NCBI RefSeq assembly: GCF_037203705.1
Contig: NZ_JBBCAT010000001.1
Coordinates: 593,418 to 657,417 of the forward strand
DNA: 64,000 nt
Direction of reading: 5' to 3'
Source of the DNA: Prosthecomicrobium sp. N25
Lineage (GTDB): Bacteria > Pseudomonadota > Alphaproteobacteria > Rhizobiales > Ancalomicrobiaceae
The first letter of the stretch is position 1; every line of letters begins with the position of its first letter. Both the position numbers and the translations under genes were made by a program. Of the stretch, positions 54,131 to 63,800 are shown piece after piece. The notes under the pieces are model-generated. The model worked only from the letters and a program-made list of their open reading frames with translations. It did no database searches and was not told the DNA's origin.

Positions 54131-56017
54131 ATGGCCACGATCACGTCGAGTCCGGCCCGTCCGGTCGGCAGGGCGCGCGCCGACTACGGGCTCGCGCTCC
54201 TCGCCTGGCTGGCGATCGGCCTCGCCTTCGCGGTCCTGCGCCTGCCCGAACTCGCGCTGCGCGGCACGGCCGACACCGACAGCCTGATGCGCCTCGTCGA
54301 GGTGCGCGACTATCTCGCGGGCGCCGCCTGGACGGACCTGCGGCAGCCCCGGCTCGATCCGCCCGCGGGCGTCGAGATGCATTGGTCCCGCCTCGTCGAC
54401 TGGCCGATCTCGCGCATGATCCTGATCGCCGAGCCCTGGGCCGGCCGCGCCGGGGCCGAGACGCTCGCGCTCGCGCTCTGGCCGGTGCTGGTGCTCGGGC
54501 CCTACCTCCTCGCCCTCGTCGCGCTCTGCCGCCGCCTGCTCGGGGCCGAGGCGACGCTGACCGCGCTCGCCTTCGGGATCTTCGCCGCGCCCGCGCTCGC
54601 CATGATGATGCCGGGCAACATCGACCATCACGGCGTCCAGCTCGCGCTGTCGGTCGCGCTCCTCGCCGCCGCGAGCCGGCTCGACCGGACGCCCGCGCTC
54701 GGCGCCGCCGCCGGCGCGATCGCGGCCGTCATGCTGGCGGTCGGGCTCGAGACCCTGCCGGTGGTGGCGGTGGCGGGCGCCGTCATCGCGCTCGCCTGGG
54801 CCCTCGAGCCGGCGCGCTTCGCGGAAGGCGCCCGGGGCTTCGGCCTCGCCTTCGCGGCCGGCATGGCCCTTCAGCGCATGACCGCCGCCCCGACCTCGGC
54901 CTGGCTCGCGACGGACTGCGACGTCGCCTCTCTGCCCTACGTCGCCGCCGCCCTGATCGCCGGCGCCGGGCTGGCGGGCCTCACCCTGATGGCCCCGCAG
55001 AGCCGCCTGTCCCTGCGCCTGGCCGCGCTCGGCGCGCTCGGCGCCGTGGCGCTCGCCGCCGTCATCGCCAGCGCCCCGGCCTGTCTCGCCGGCCCCTATG
55101 CGGAGGTCGACCCGCGCATCGTGCCGATCTGGCTCGACCTCGTCGCCGAGGCCCGCAACGTCCGCCAGCTCGCCGTCGAGGCGCCCGCCGAGCTCCTGCG
55201 CTACTTCGCGGTCCCGCTCCTGGCCCTCGCCGTGACGCTCCTCGCCTGGCGCCGGGCCGGCGCGCCGGACCGCTTCGCCTGGGCGCTCGTGGCGGCGGTG
55301 CTCGCCGTCTCGGTCGCCCTTTCGGCCTGGCAGGTGCGGGCGGCGATCTTCTCAGCCGCCTTCGCGGTGCCGGCCCTGGTGCTCCTCGTGCTCGCCGCCC
55401 GCCGCTTCGGCGAGGCGCGCGGGCCGGCGCTCGCCACCGGGATCCTGATCGCGGCCTACCTCGTGCCGAACCAATACCTGATCACGCTCGCCCCGGACGT
55501 CTACGCGGCCCTCCGGCAGCGCCTCGCCGGCGGCGATATGGCCCCGGCGCCGGTGTCCGCCCTCGCCAACGAGGGGCAGCGGCTCTGCGTCGATCGCCGG
55601 AGCTTCGCGACCCTGGCGGGATTGCCGAAGGGCGTGGTGCTCGCGCCCACGAACCTCGGCGCGGCCCTCCTGGTCCATACGAACCATGCCGCGGTCGCGG
55701 CCGCCTATCATCGGAATGCCGCCGGCATCCTGGACGCCTTCGCGGCCCTGGGCGGCACGCTGGAGGCCGCGAAGTCGATCGCGGCCCGCCGCCGGGTCGA
55801 CTACCTGGCCGCCTGCCCGGACGACGACGAGACCGGCGTCATCCTGCGCCGCGACCCCGACGGCCTCCTCGCGCGGCTCATGCGGGGCGACGTCCCGCCC
55901 TGGCTGGAGCCGCTGCCCGGCGACGGACCGCTCCGGGTCTGGCGCGTGCGGGCCGAGCGCGCGGCCGTCCCGACCACACCCCCGGCGAGCCTGGCCGAGC
56001 TTCGGGGCACGCAGTAG
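54131..56017 (+). CDS. GT-C-type polytopic membrane protein (STT3/PMT-like)
   Basis: Protein of 628 residues with about eleven hydrophobic segments and a soluble C-terminal domain from about residue 460. The first loop has an acidic pair (TADTDSLMRLVEVRDYL) and PPAGVEMHWSRLVDWP; a second loop has PGNIDHHGVQLAL. These resemble catalytic loops of GT-C enzymes related to oligosaccharyl transferase, but I cannot name the substrate. The C-terminal part (LCVDRRSFATLAGLPKGVVLAP) resembles the mature soluble domain of the same group in Rhizobiales. Divergent from gtrA. Confidence 0.75.
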   Translation: MATITSSPARPVGRARADYGLALLAWLAIGLAFAVLRLPELALRGTADTDSLMRLVEVRDYLAGAAWTDLRQPRLDPPAGVEMHWSRLVDWPISRMILIAEPWAGRAGAETLALALWPVLVLGPYLLALVALCRRLLGAEATLTALAFGIFAAPALAMMMPGNIDHHGVQLALSVALLAAASRLDRTPALGAAAGAIAAVMLAVGLETLPVVAVAGAVIALAWALEPARFAEGARGFGLAFAAGMALQRMTAAPTSAWLATDCDVASLPYVAAALIAGAGLAGLTLMAPQSRLSLRLAALGALGAVALAAVIASAPACLAGPYAEVDPRIVPIWLDLVAEARNVRQLAVEAPAELLRYFAVPLLALAVTLLAWRRAGAPDRFAWALVAAVLAVSVALSAWQVRAAIFSAAFAVPALVLLVLAARRFGEARGPALATGILIAAYLVPNQYLITLAPDVYAALRQRLAGGDMAPAPVSALANEGQRLCVDRRSFATLAGLPKGVVLAPTNLGAALLVHTNHAAVAAAYHRNAAGILDAFAALGGTLEAAKSIAARRRVDYLAACPDDDETGVILRRDPDGLLARLMRGDVPPWLEPLPGDGPLRVWRVRAERAAVPTTPPASLAELRGTQ

Positions 56018-56022
56018 ACACG

Positions 56023-56046
56023 AAAAAGGGGCGGATCGCCCGCCCC
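56023..56046 (-). terminator. Intrinsic terminator of grpE
   Basis: On the minus strand GGGGCGG, loop of five, CCGCCCC (plus-strand arms 56028-56034 and 56040-56046) followed by TTTTT (complement of 56023-56027). It lies 25 bp after the grpE stop, in the correct orientation. Confidence 0.75.
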
Positions 56047-56070
56047 CTCCGCCCTCCGGCCCGTCGGCCG

Positions 56071-56721
56071 TCAGGCCGTCTTGTCGACCGTCGCGCCGGG
56101 CTCGGCCGCCTCGGGGGCCGGAGCCGCGCCCTTGGGCCCGCCCTTGGATACGCCGACGAGCGCCGGGCGGAGCACCCGGTCGCCGATCACATAGCCCTCC
56201 TGCAGGACCTGCACGACCGTGCCGGATGGCACCTCGGCGTTGGGGATCTCGAACATGGCCTGGTGCAGGTGCGGGTCGAAGCGGCTGCCCATCGGGTCGA
56301 GCTTGCGCACCCCGTGCTTCTCCATGGTGCGCGTCAGCTCGCGGCCGGTCATATCGACGCCGTCGACGAGGGCCTTCAGCCCGCCTTCCGCGCCCTCGCG
56401 CAACTCGGCCGGCAGCGCCGCCAGGGCGCGGGCGAGATTGTCCGCCACGCCCAGGAGCTCGCGCGCGAAGCTGGTCACCGCGTAGTCTCGCGCGTCCTTG
56501 ACCTCCTTCTCGGTCCGGCGTCGCAGGTTCTCCATCTCGGCGAGCGTGCGCAGCACCTTGTCCTTGAGTTCGGCATTCTCGGCGGCGAGCTGCCCGGCCG
56601 CATCCGCGCCGGCCTGCGCCTCGGCCTGGCCCGACGCGCTCGCGCCGGCCACCGCGTCCGCGCGGGCAGCCGCGGCGGCCTCCGCCTGCGCCGCGGCGGT
56701 GGAACGGGTCTCGTCAGTCAT
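56071..56721 (-). CDS. grpE: Co-chaperone nucleotide exchange factor
   Basis: Exchange factor for DnaK, 216 residues. The N-terminal 50 residues are alanine-rich and disordered. The long coiled coil follows ([24 protein letters not shown], here broken), then [16 protein letters not shown], and the C-terminal beta domain has [18 protein letters not shown] and [23 protein letters not shown], all diagnostic. The normal neighbours hrcA or dnaK are not in the window. It has its own terminator and lies downstream of the trxA terminator, so it is a separate unit. Confidence 0.95.
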   Translation of the reverse strand: MTDETRSTAAAQAEAAAAARADAVAGASASGQAEAQAGADAAGQLAAENAELKDKVLRTLAEMENLRRRTEKEVKDARDYAVTSFARELLGVADNLARALAALPAELREGAEGGLKALVDGVDMTGRELTRTMEKHGVRKLDPMGSRFDPHLHQAMFEIPNAEVPSGTVVQVLQEGYVIGDRVLRPALVGVSKGGPKGAAPAPEAAEPGATVDKTA

Positions 56722-56832
56722 GGCGTCCTCGGATCATTGGGGAAGGTGGAACGGGTCGGCCTCGATTTGGCGGTTCCCGCGCCCGAAATCAAGCGCGCCG
56801 CGCGCCCCGCGCGCGGCGGAGACCGGGTCGCG

Positions 56833-56867
56833 CGAACGAAAACGCCCCGGCCGAGGGGCCGGGGCGT
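56833..56867 (-). terminator. Intrinsic terminator of trxA
   Basis: Perfect 11-bp stem, plus-strand arms ACGCCCCGGCC (56842-56852) and GGCCGGGGCGT (56857-56867), four-base loop, followed on the minus strand by TTTTCGTTC. It lies 25 bp after the trxA stop. Confidence 0.85.
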
Positions 56868-56891
56868 CCACCTGCCGAGCTGTCGGCACCG

Positions 56892-57215
56892 TCACGCGAT
56901 GTTGTTCTTGATCCACTCGACCATCTTGCCCTTCGGGTAGGCGCCGACCAGGTTGGCGGCCGGCTTGCCGTCCCGGAACAGGATAAGGGTCGGAATCGAG
57001 CGCACCCCGTAGCGGACCGCCGTGTTCGGGTTGTCGTCGATGTTGAGCTTGGCGACCTTCAGGCTGCCCGCCATCTCGCCCGAGATCTCCTCGAGCGCGG
57101 GGGCGATCGTCCGGCACGGGCCGCACCACTCCGCCCAGAAGTCGACCAAGACCGGCTCGCCGGACTTCAGCACGTCGGACTCGAAGGAGGAATCGGTGGT
57201 CTTCTCGGTCGCCAT
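56892..57215 (-). CDS. trxA: Thioredoxin
   Basis: Dithiol reductant of 107 residues with the active site WCGPC at residues 30-34 ([13 protein letters not shown]), the conserved cis-proline in [10 protein letters not shown] and the buried aspartate in VLVDFWAEW. No signal peptide, so cytoplasmic. It follows addA by about 120 bp on the same strand and has a strong terminator. In many Rhizobiales trxA sits between folC and addA; here folC is far away. Confidence 0.96.
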   Translation of the reverse strand: MATEKTTDSSFESDVLKSGEPVLVDFWAEWCGPCRTIAPALEEISGEMAGSLKVAKLNIDDNPNTAVRYGVRSIPTLILFRDGKPAANLVGAYPKGKMVEWIKNNIA

Positions 57216-57334
57216 GGGATTGCCTTTCCGGTCGGGGCCGTGGGCGCCCGTGTTGTCGGGGGAATGGCGCGAAGGTAGGAACGGCCGTCCGACCCGTCAA
57301 GGCAACAGCCCTGCCGCGCGGGCGGGACGGATCG

Positions 57335-60300
57335 TCACGAAACGGCGAGCTTGCCGAGCATTTCGGCGAGCTCGCCGGGCGGGATCTCGGTGAGGCGCGG
57401 CCCGGCCGTCCACAGGATCGCGGCGCGGATCCGCCGGCCGGGGAAGAGATCGGCGAGCAGCCGGCCGTAGACGGCCATCTGAGCCACATACTCGCGCGGA
57501 ATTCCGGCCGAATCGGTCGGCGGCCGCCGGTTGGTCTTGAAGTCGACCACCAGCACCTCGCCGTCGTCGACCGCCAGCCGGTCGATCTGCCCGGAGACGG
57601 CGAGCGGCCCGTCGGGTCCCTGGACCGTCCCGACGATCGCCACCTCGGCGCGTGACCCCGGCCGGAACGCCGCCGCGAAGGCCGGCGCCTCCAGAACCGC
57701 CAGGACCTCCCCGGCCACCCCGGCGGCGCCGTCCTCGGCGAGTTCGGGCATGACGTACCGGACGAAGCGGACGGCCGCCGCCTGCCGTTCCGCCGGCGCC
57801 ATGTCGGGCAGAACCTCCAGGAGCTTGTGGACCACCCGCCCGCGCCGCATCTCGGTCGATTCGGGAGCGAGCGCCGCCTCGAAGGCGCTGGTCGCCGGAA
57901 AGGCCGGCAGGCCGTCCTTCGCCTCGATCTCCGCGAGCGCCCTGGACGGCCGGAGCAGGCCGAGGCTCCGCTCCGGCGTCGCCGGCTCGTGGAGCCACGG
58001 CGGCACGAGCGGCAGGGCGGGAGCCTCGCCGGCCGCAGCCTCCGGTTCCGCGGCGACCGGCGGTCGCGTGCCGCTCCGCCAGCGTCGCGCGACGACCTGG
58101 CCCTCCGCCGCGACCGCCTCGGCCTCGTCCGCCAGGGCCCGCTCGATCGAGCGGTACCAGCAGGCCTCGTCGAGCGGCCGGCCGCCCTGATGGGCGGTCA
58201 CGTAGAGCCGGTCCGCGGCCCGCGTCATGGCGACATAGAGGAGCCGCCGGTACTCCTCCTCGGCCTCCCGCCGCCACCCGTCCAGGGCCTCCAGGATCCG
58301 GCCCGACTTCGTCTGCCGCGAGGGACACCAGACCGGGACCGGCACCGCCCCGGGCACCCCCGGGATCGGCAGGGCCAGGATCTTGGGCTCGTGCCCGGAA
58401 CTGACCGGCTTGGAGCCGCCGTCGACCAGGAAGACGACCGGCGCCTCCAGCCCCTTGGCGCCATGGACCGTCATGACGCGCACCTCGTCGCGCGCCTCGT
58501 CCATCTCGCGCTTGATCTCCGGCGGCGCCGCCTCCAGCGCATGCAGGAAGCCGGCGAGGCTCGGCGCCTCCACCCGGTCGTGGGCGAGCGCGGCGGCCAG
58601 GAACTCCTCGATCACGTCCTCCGCCTCCGGTCCGAGCCGCTCGACGAAGCGCCGCCGCGCCCCGTCGGCCGACAGGATGCCGGCGAAGAACTCGAAGGGC
58701 GGGACGAGGTCGGCCCGCCGCCGCCAGGCCTTCAGGCGTTCGGCCGTCTCGGCGAGGACCGTGTCCTCCGCGGCGAGCCGGAACAGAGCCTCCTGCAACC
58801 CCTCCCGCCGCTGCCGCGCGGCCGCCACCCGGTAGAGCCGCTCATCGTCCCACCCGAACAGAGGGCTCTTCAGCACCGCGGCCAGCGACAGGTCGTCCTG
58901 GGGCAGCAGCATCACCCGCCCGAGCGCCATCAGGTCCTCGACCGCGATATGCTCGGTGAGCACCAGCCGATCGGCCCCCGCGACCGGGATGCCGGCCTCC
59001 TTCAGCACCCGGTTCATGGCCTCCACGAAGGCCCCGCGCTTGCGCACGAGCACCAGGATGTCACGCGGGCGGACGCACCGGCCCGTGCCCTCCAGCCGAA
59101 AGTCCGGCGCCGTCAGGGCCGCGATCTCGTCGCGGATGCGCCGGGCCAGCCGCAGCGGCGGCGCCTCCACATGCATCAGGTCCATGGGCAGGGACCAGTC
59201 CTCGGGCTCCTCGACCCTGACCGGCTCGACCACCGGCCAGATCTCGACGAGCCCCGGGTCGTCGCGGCGCACCGCCACGTGGTCCTGCCAGCCGCCATCC
59301 TGGGTCACGCCGGCCCGCAGGGCGGGGCTCGCGAAGACGCGGTCCACCGCCGCCAGCACATCGGGGGTGGAGCGGAACGACAGGTCGAGCGTCACCGGCT
59401 CGAACGTGGCCGAGGCCGACCGCGCCCGTGCCAGGAAGAAGCTCCGGCTCTCGCCGAATTCCCGCGGCGAGGCGCCCTGGAACGAGTAGATCGACTGCTT
59501 CTCGTCGCCGACCGCGAAGATGGTGCGCCGGCGCGGCCGGGCGCCCTCGCCGGCGAAGAACTCGTCGGCGAGCTGGCGCACGATCCGCCACTGGCGCGGG
59601 CTCGTGTCCTGCGCCTCGTCGACCAGGATGTGGTCGATCCCCTGGTCGAGCTTGTACTGGACCCAGGCCGCCGCGTCGGAGCGCGCCAGGAGCCTGGCGG
59701 TCCGGCCGACGAGATCGTCGAAGTCGAGCGCGCCGCGCGCCTGCTTGGCCCGCTCGTAGTCGGCGATGACCGCGTTGCCGAGCACGATCAGCGCGCGCGA
59801 GGCCGCAAAGGCCCTGAGGCCGGCGGTCCGGTCCGCCAACCCCTCGAGCCGCGCGATCTCCCGCTCGAACATCTCCACGAGGCCCGGGATCGCCTGCTGC
59901 ACCGCCTTGGCGGCGAGGCTCTTCGCCTGCCGCGGCTCGCCGTCCTTGCGGAAGAAGGCGTCGCGCCAGGCCGCCCGCCCGTCCGCGCTGTCGGGCGCCG
60001 CCGCGCCGGCCTCGAGCTTGTCGGCGAGGTCCTGGCACTTCGGTCCGCTCCGGCGCAGTTCCGTGACGAGCCTCGCCAGGACGCCGCCGGCGAGCTCCGG
60101 CGAGCGGGCGACCGCGGCGTCCACGGCCACGATGCTATCGCCCGGCGCCACGCCGAGCGCCCCGGCGACCGCGTCCTCCAACCTGCGGCCCGTCGATTCG
60201 GCGGCCAGCAGCGCCTCCTGCATCAGGTCGCGCCGGGCCACCACCTCGTCGAGGGCCGACAGGAACCCGTCCTCGCCGGCCGCTTCCATGGCCTGCGCGA

Positions 60301-60853
60301 AGGCGGCCGCCAGGGGGCTTCCCGGCGGCGCCTCCGCGGCGCGCACCAGCACGCCGTCCCGCGCCCTGCGCACGAGGTCGAGCGCCCCGCCCTCGTCGAG
60401 GATCTCGAACTGGCCGGCGAGGTCCGCCTCGAGCGGGAACTGCTGCAGGACGCGCTCGCAGAAGGCGTGGATGGTCTGGATCTTGAGCCCGCCCGGCGTC
60501 TCGATCGCCTCGGCGAAGAGCCGCCGCGCCCGCCGCCGCTCCGCCTCGTCCGGCACGACCCCGGTGACCGCCTCGATGGCCGGGCCGATCGCCTCGTCGG
60601 GTGCGGTGGCCCAGGCGGCGAGTTCCTGGAACACCCGGTTCGACATCGTCGCCGCCGCGGCCTTGGTGAAGGTCAGGCAGAGGATGCGCGAGGCCGGCGT
60701 CCCGGCGAGCAGGATCCGCATCACCCGGCGGCTCAGCACCCAGGTCTTGCCCGATCCGGCATTGGCCGAGACCCAGGCCGACGCGGACGGGTCCCCCGCG
60801 ATCCGCTGGCGCCGCCGGGTATCCTCCGGCACCGCGACGATGCGCGCGCTCAT
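57335..60853 (-). CDS. addA: ATP-dependent helicase/nuclease AddA (alphaproteobacterial type)
   Basis: Motor and nuclease subunit of the AddAB enzyme that resects double-strand breaks for RecA. The product is 1172 residues. UvrD-type helicase motifs: Walker A SANAGSGKTWVL (29-40), motif II ILVDEAQDTSPRQW, motif III GDEKQSIYSFQGA, motif V/VI VMTVHGAKGLEAPVVF and RLLYVAMTRAADRLYV. The C-terminal PD-(D/E)xK nuclease has HKLLEVLPD and VLVVDFKTNR. ATG 60853 overlaps the addB stop (ATGA). The large upstream extension of the frame is antisense-free but overlaps addB entirely and is not coding. Confidence 0.95.
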   Translation of the reverse strand: MSARIVAVPEDTRRRQRIAGDPSASAWVSANAGSGKTWVLSRRVMRILLAGTPASRILCLTFTKAAAATMSNRVFQELAAWATAPDEAIGPAIEAVTGVVPDEAERRRARRLFAEAIETPGGLKIQTIHAFCERVLQQFPLEADLAGQFEILDEGGALDLVRRARDGVLVRAAEAPPGSPLAAAFAQAMEAAGEDGFLSALDEVVARRDLMQEALLAAESTGRRLEDAVAGALGVAPGDSIVAVDAAVARSPELAGGVLARLVTELRRSGPKCQDLADKLEAGAAAPDSADGRAAWRDAFFRKDGEPRQAKSLAAKAVQQAIPGLVEMFEREIARLEGLADRTAGLRAFAASRALIVLGNAVIADYERAKQARGALDFDDLVGRTARLLARSDAAAWVQYKLDQGIDHILVDEAQDTSPRQWRIVRQLADEFFAGEGARPRRRTIFAVGDEKQSIYSFQGASPREFGESRSFFLARARSASATFEPVTLDLSFRSTPDVLAAVDRVFASPALRAGVTQDGGWQDHVAVRRDDPGLVEIWPVVEPVRVEEPEDWSLPMDLMHVEAPPLRLARRIRDEIAALTAPDFRLEGTGRCVRPRDILVLVRKRGAFVEAMNRVLKEAGIPVAGADRLVLTEHIAVEDLMALGRVMLLPQDDLSLAAVLKSPLFGWDDERLYRVAAARQRREGLQEALFRLAAEDTVLAETAERLKAWRRRADLVPPFEFFAGILSADGARRRFVERLGPEAEDVIEEFLAAALAHDRVEAPSLAGFLHALEAAPPEIKREMDEARDEVRVMTVHGAKGLEAPVVFLVDGGSKPVSSGHEPKILALPIPGVPGAVPVPVWCPSRQTKSGRILEALDGWRREAEEEYRRLLYVAMTRAADRLYVTAHQGGRPLDEACWYRSIERALADEAEAVAAEGQVVARRWRSGTRPPVAAEPEAAAGEAPALPLVPPWLHEPATPERSLGLLRPSRALAEIEAKDGLPAFPATSAFEAALAPESTEMRRGRVVHKLLEVLPDMAPAERQAAAVRFVRYVMPELAEDGAAGVAGEVLAVLEAPAFAAAFRPGSRAEVAIVGTVQGPDGPLAVSGQIDRLAVDDGEVLVVDFKTNRRPPTDSAGIPREYVAQMAVYGRLLADLFPGRRIRAAILWTAGPRLTEIPPGELAEMLGKLAVS

Positions 60854-63800
60854 TCCTCGCCTCCCTGGCCGGCCGCCCATTCCTTGACGCGGGCGAGGTG
60901 GTCGTAGGGTCCGTCGATCCGCCGCGAGAACTGGATCCGCGGCCGCGACGGATAGCCCTGGCCGGGCCTGCGGTAGAGCGCGACGAGGCCGATGAGCTTG
61001 GCGAGCGCCGCCTCGGCGAGCTCGTCGGGCGTCGGCGGCACCTCGCCCCTGGCCGGCTTCCCGGCCGCCAGCCGCGCTTCGCCGCCCTCGCCCGAGCCCG
61101 AGAGCTTGACGTAAAGCAGGTCCGACACCGTCCGGCCGGCGAGATCCGCCCCGAAGGCGCCGGCCCTCACCATCGCGGCCTCGAGCGGCAGCTGCGGCGC
61201 GAGCAGGACCTTCACCTGGCGGGTGCTCGGCAGGGTCCCGGTCTTGTAGTCCAGGACCGCCACGCTGCCGTCCGACATCACGTCGATCCGGTCCGCCCGG
61301 CCGGTCAGCGTGAAGGGGCCGCCAGGCAGGGCTAGCTCCATCGCCTGGCGCGACTCCAGGATGCGGGCCGCCACGTCCGGGTGCCGGCCGAGCTCGAAGG
61401 CATGGAACCATCGCCCGATCCGCGCCAGCCGCGGCCGCCACAGGGCGACCACCTCCGGAAAGGCGGAGTGCGGCGCGAGCGCGTCCTCGGCGAAGCTCAG
61501 GAAGCGCTCCAGCGCGGTCTCCGCCGGCTCCGGCCGCCAGCCCTCCACGAAGCGCTCCAGGATCGCGTGCACGATCGATCCCCGGTCGCCCGCGTCGGGC
61601 GCCGCCGCGAGCGCCTCGATCGGCTCCAGCTTCAGGATGCGGCGGGCATAGATGGCATAGGGGTCGCGGATCCAGGTCTCGATCTCGGTGACCGACAGCC
61701 GGTCCGGCCGGGCCTCGAGGGGCGGCACCGGCGCGGGCCGCGCCACCGGCCGCGGCCTCGTGACCGCCGGGCGGTCGAGATCGCGCGCGAGGCCGAGCAG
61801 CCGTTCGCCCCGCGCCCGCATGGCCGAAAGCGTCGCTCGGTCGACGACGGCGGTCAGCCGCTGCAGCCAGCGCGACGGCACGGTCGGCGCGCCGCCGGAC
61901 CGCACGGCCCGGGCGAGAATTACCTCCCGGGCCCCGATTCCCTGGGCGAAGTCGTGGGCGGCGAGGCCGATCCGGCGCTCCGGCGGCTCCAGGCCGAGGT
62001 CGCCCTTCATGGGCCGGGACAGCCAGGGGTCGCTGCGCGCCGAGGCGGGCCAGGTGCCCTCGTCGAGCCCGGCGAGGATCAGACGGTCCACCGACTGCAG
62101 CCGCGCTTCGAGCGGCCCCCAGATGGCGAGCCGCGCATCCGCGCCCGCCCGCCGCCGGACCGGCTGCGGACCGATCAGGGCCTCGAAGACGGGCGGATAG
62201 TCGCGCCCGCCGATCTCCATCCGGTTCTCGGTGTCCCGGCACGCGGCGACGAGCCCGGCGAGCGCGGACGCGAGCGCCTCCCCGGCCTCGCCCTCGAAGA
62301 GCCGCGCGTCCGACCCCTCCTCGTCCGCAGCCGCGGCCCGGACGGCTTCGGCATGGGCGCCGGCGAAGTCCGCGAGCGGATTGAGGCCGGGCGCGAGCGC
62401 GAGGGCCTCGAGGCCACCGAGCGCGTCCGTGAGCCGGTCGAGCAGGTCCTCGGCCGCCGCCCAGTCGGCCTGCTGCAGGTTCAGGCGCGCGGCCGGCTGG
62501 CTGCGGACGCGTGCCCCCGCGTCGTGGCGCGCCTGGTCGAAGGCCTCCCGCAGGCCGGCCGAGCCCGAGCGGGGACGCGGGCCGCGCAGGCAGGCGAGCT
62601 CGAGCGCCCGTGCCGCCCCGCGCGCCGCGGCCCGCGGAAGGCCGAAGGCGGCCAGCGGATGCTGCAGCAAGGCCACCAGGGTGACGGGCGCGAAGCCGCC
62701 GGTCGCCGTCTCGGCGACGAGCCGCGCCAGTACGGTGGGCGGCGTCGACAGGAGCGGCACGCCCGCCGAATCGTCGACCGCGAGGCCCCAGCGTCCCAGT
62801 TCCGCCGAGACGCGGCGGGCGAGATCCCGGTCGGGCGTCACCAGCGCCGCGGTCCGGCCTTCATCGGCCAGCGCCTCCCGGAGCGCCACCGCGATCGCCA
62901 GGGCCTCCTCACTGTCCGATCGCGCCTCCACGAGCGACACGCCCTCGAAGGCCGCGCCGAGGCCCCCGGTCGGACGGACCTCCCGGGCGAAGTCCTTCCA
63001 GGTCTCCGTCGTCCCGGCCGGCTTCAGGGCCTCGGACACGGCGCGCGCCCGGAGCCGCAGGGCGGCGGACGGCTCGGGGTCGAGGTCGTCCACGCCGTCG
63101 CGGTCGATCCCGAGCCGCGCCAGCAGGAGCTTCAGGCCGTATTGCGGGTGTCCGGGCACCGGGCGACGCTCGGGGTCGTCCGGCGCCCCGATGGCGGCCC
63201 AGGACTCCGCGTCGAGGTCGCGGTCGAGGCCGGGCAGCACGACCGCACCCTGGGGTAGGCGGGCGATGGCGCGAATGAGGTCGGCGGTCGCAGGGATCGA
63301 GCCGGTCGAGCCGGCCACGATCATCGGTCCGGCCGGCGGATGCTCCGCGAGCCGGCGCGCCTCCTCGCGGATCAGGCGGTTGCGCCGCTTCGCCGGATCG
63401 ACGAGGCCGCGCTCGGCCAGCACCGCCGGCCAGGTCTCGGAGACGATCTCCAGGAACCTCAGCGTCAGCGCCCAGAAGCCCGCGTGGTCCTCCGGCACGA
63501 TCGACGAGAGCCGGCTCCAGTCGGCCGCCTCGGTCTCGACCTGGTCGAGGAGCGCCAGGAGCGCGCGGGCGAGATGGACGGCCTCCGCGGGCGAGGCCGG
63601 TAAGGTCGGGGAGGCCTCGGTCACCGGATTGACGAGCAGGCCCGCCACCTTCGACGACCAGGCGGCGACCAGCCGCGAGAGCCCGAGCAGGCGCGCCACG
63701 CCGTCCATCTCGGGCGTCAGGTCGCGCGCGAAGGCGGCCCGGTCGATGACGAGGCTGTCCTCGTCGAGATCGCCGAGCGGCTTGATCACCGGCAGGATTG

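Noticed and set aside
57827-60907. A long plus-strand open frame opposite addA
   Set aside because: Antisense shadow of addA. The AddA helicase motifs are unmistakable on the other strand.
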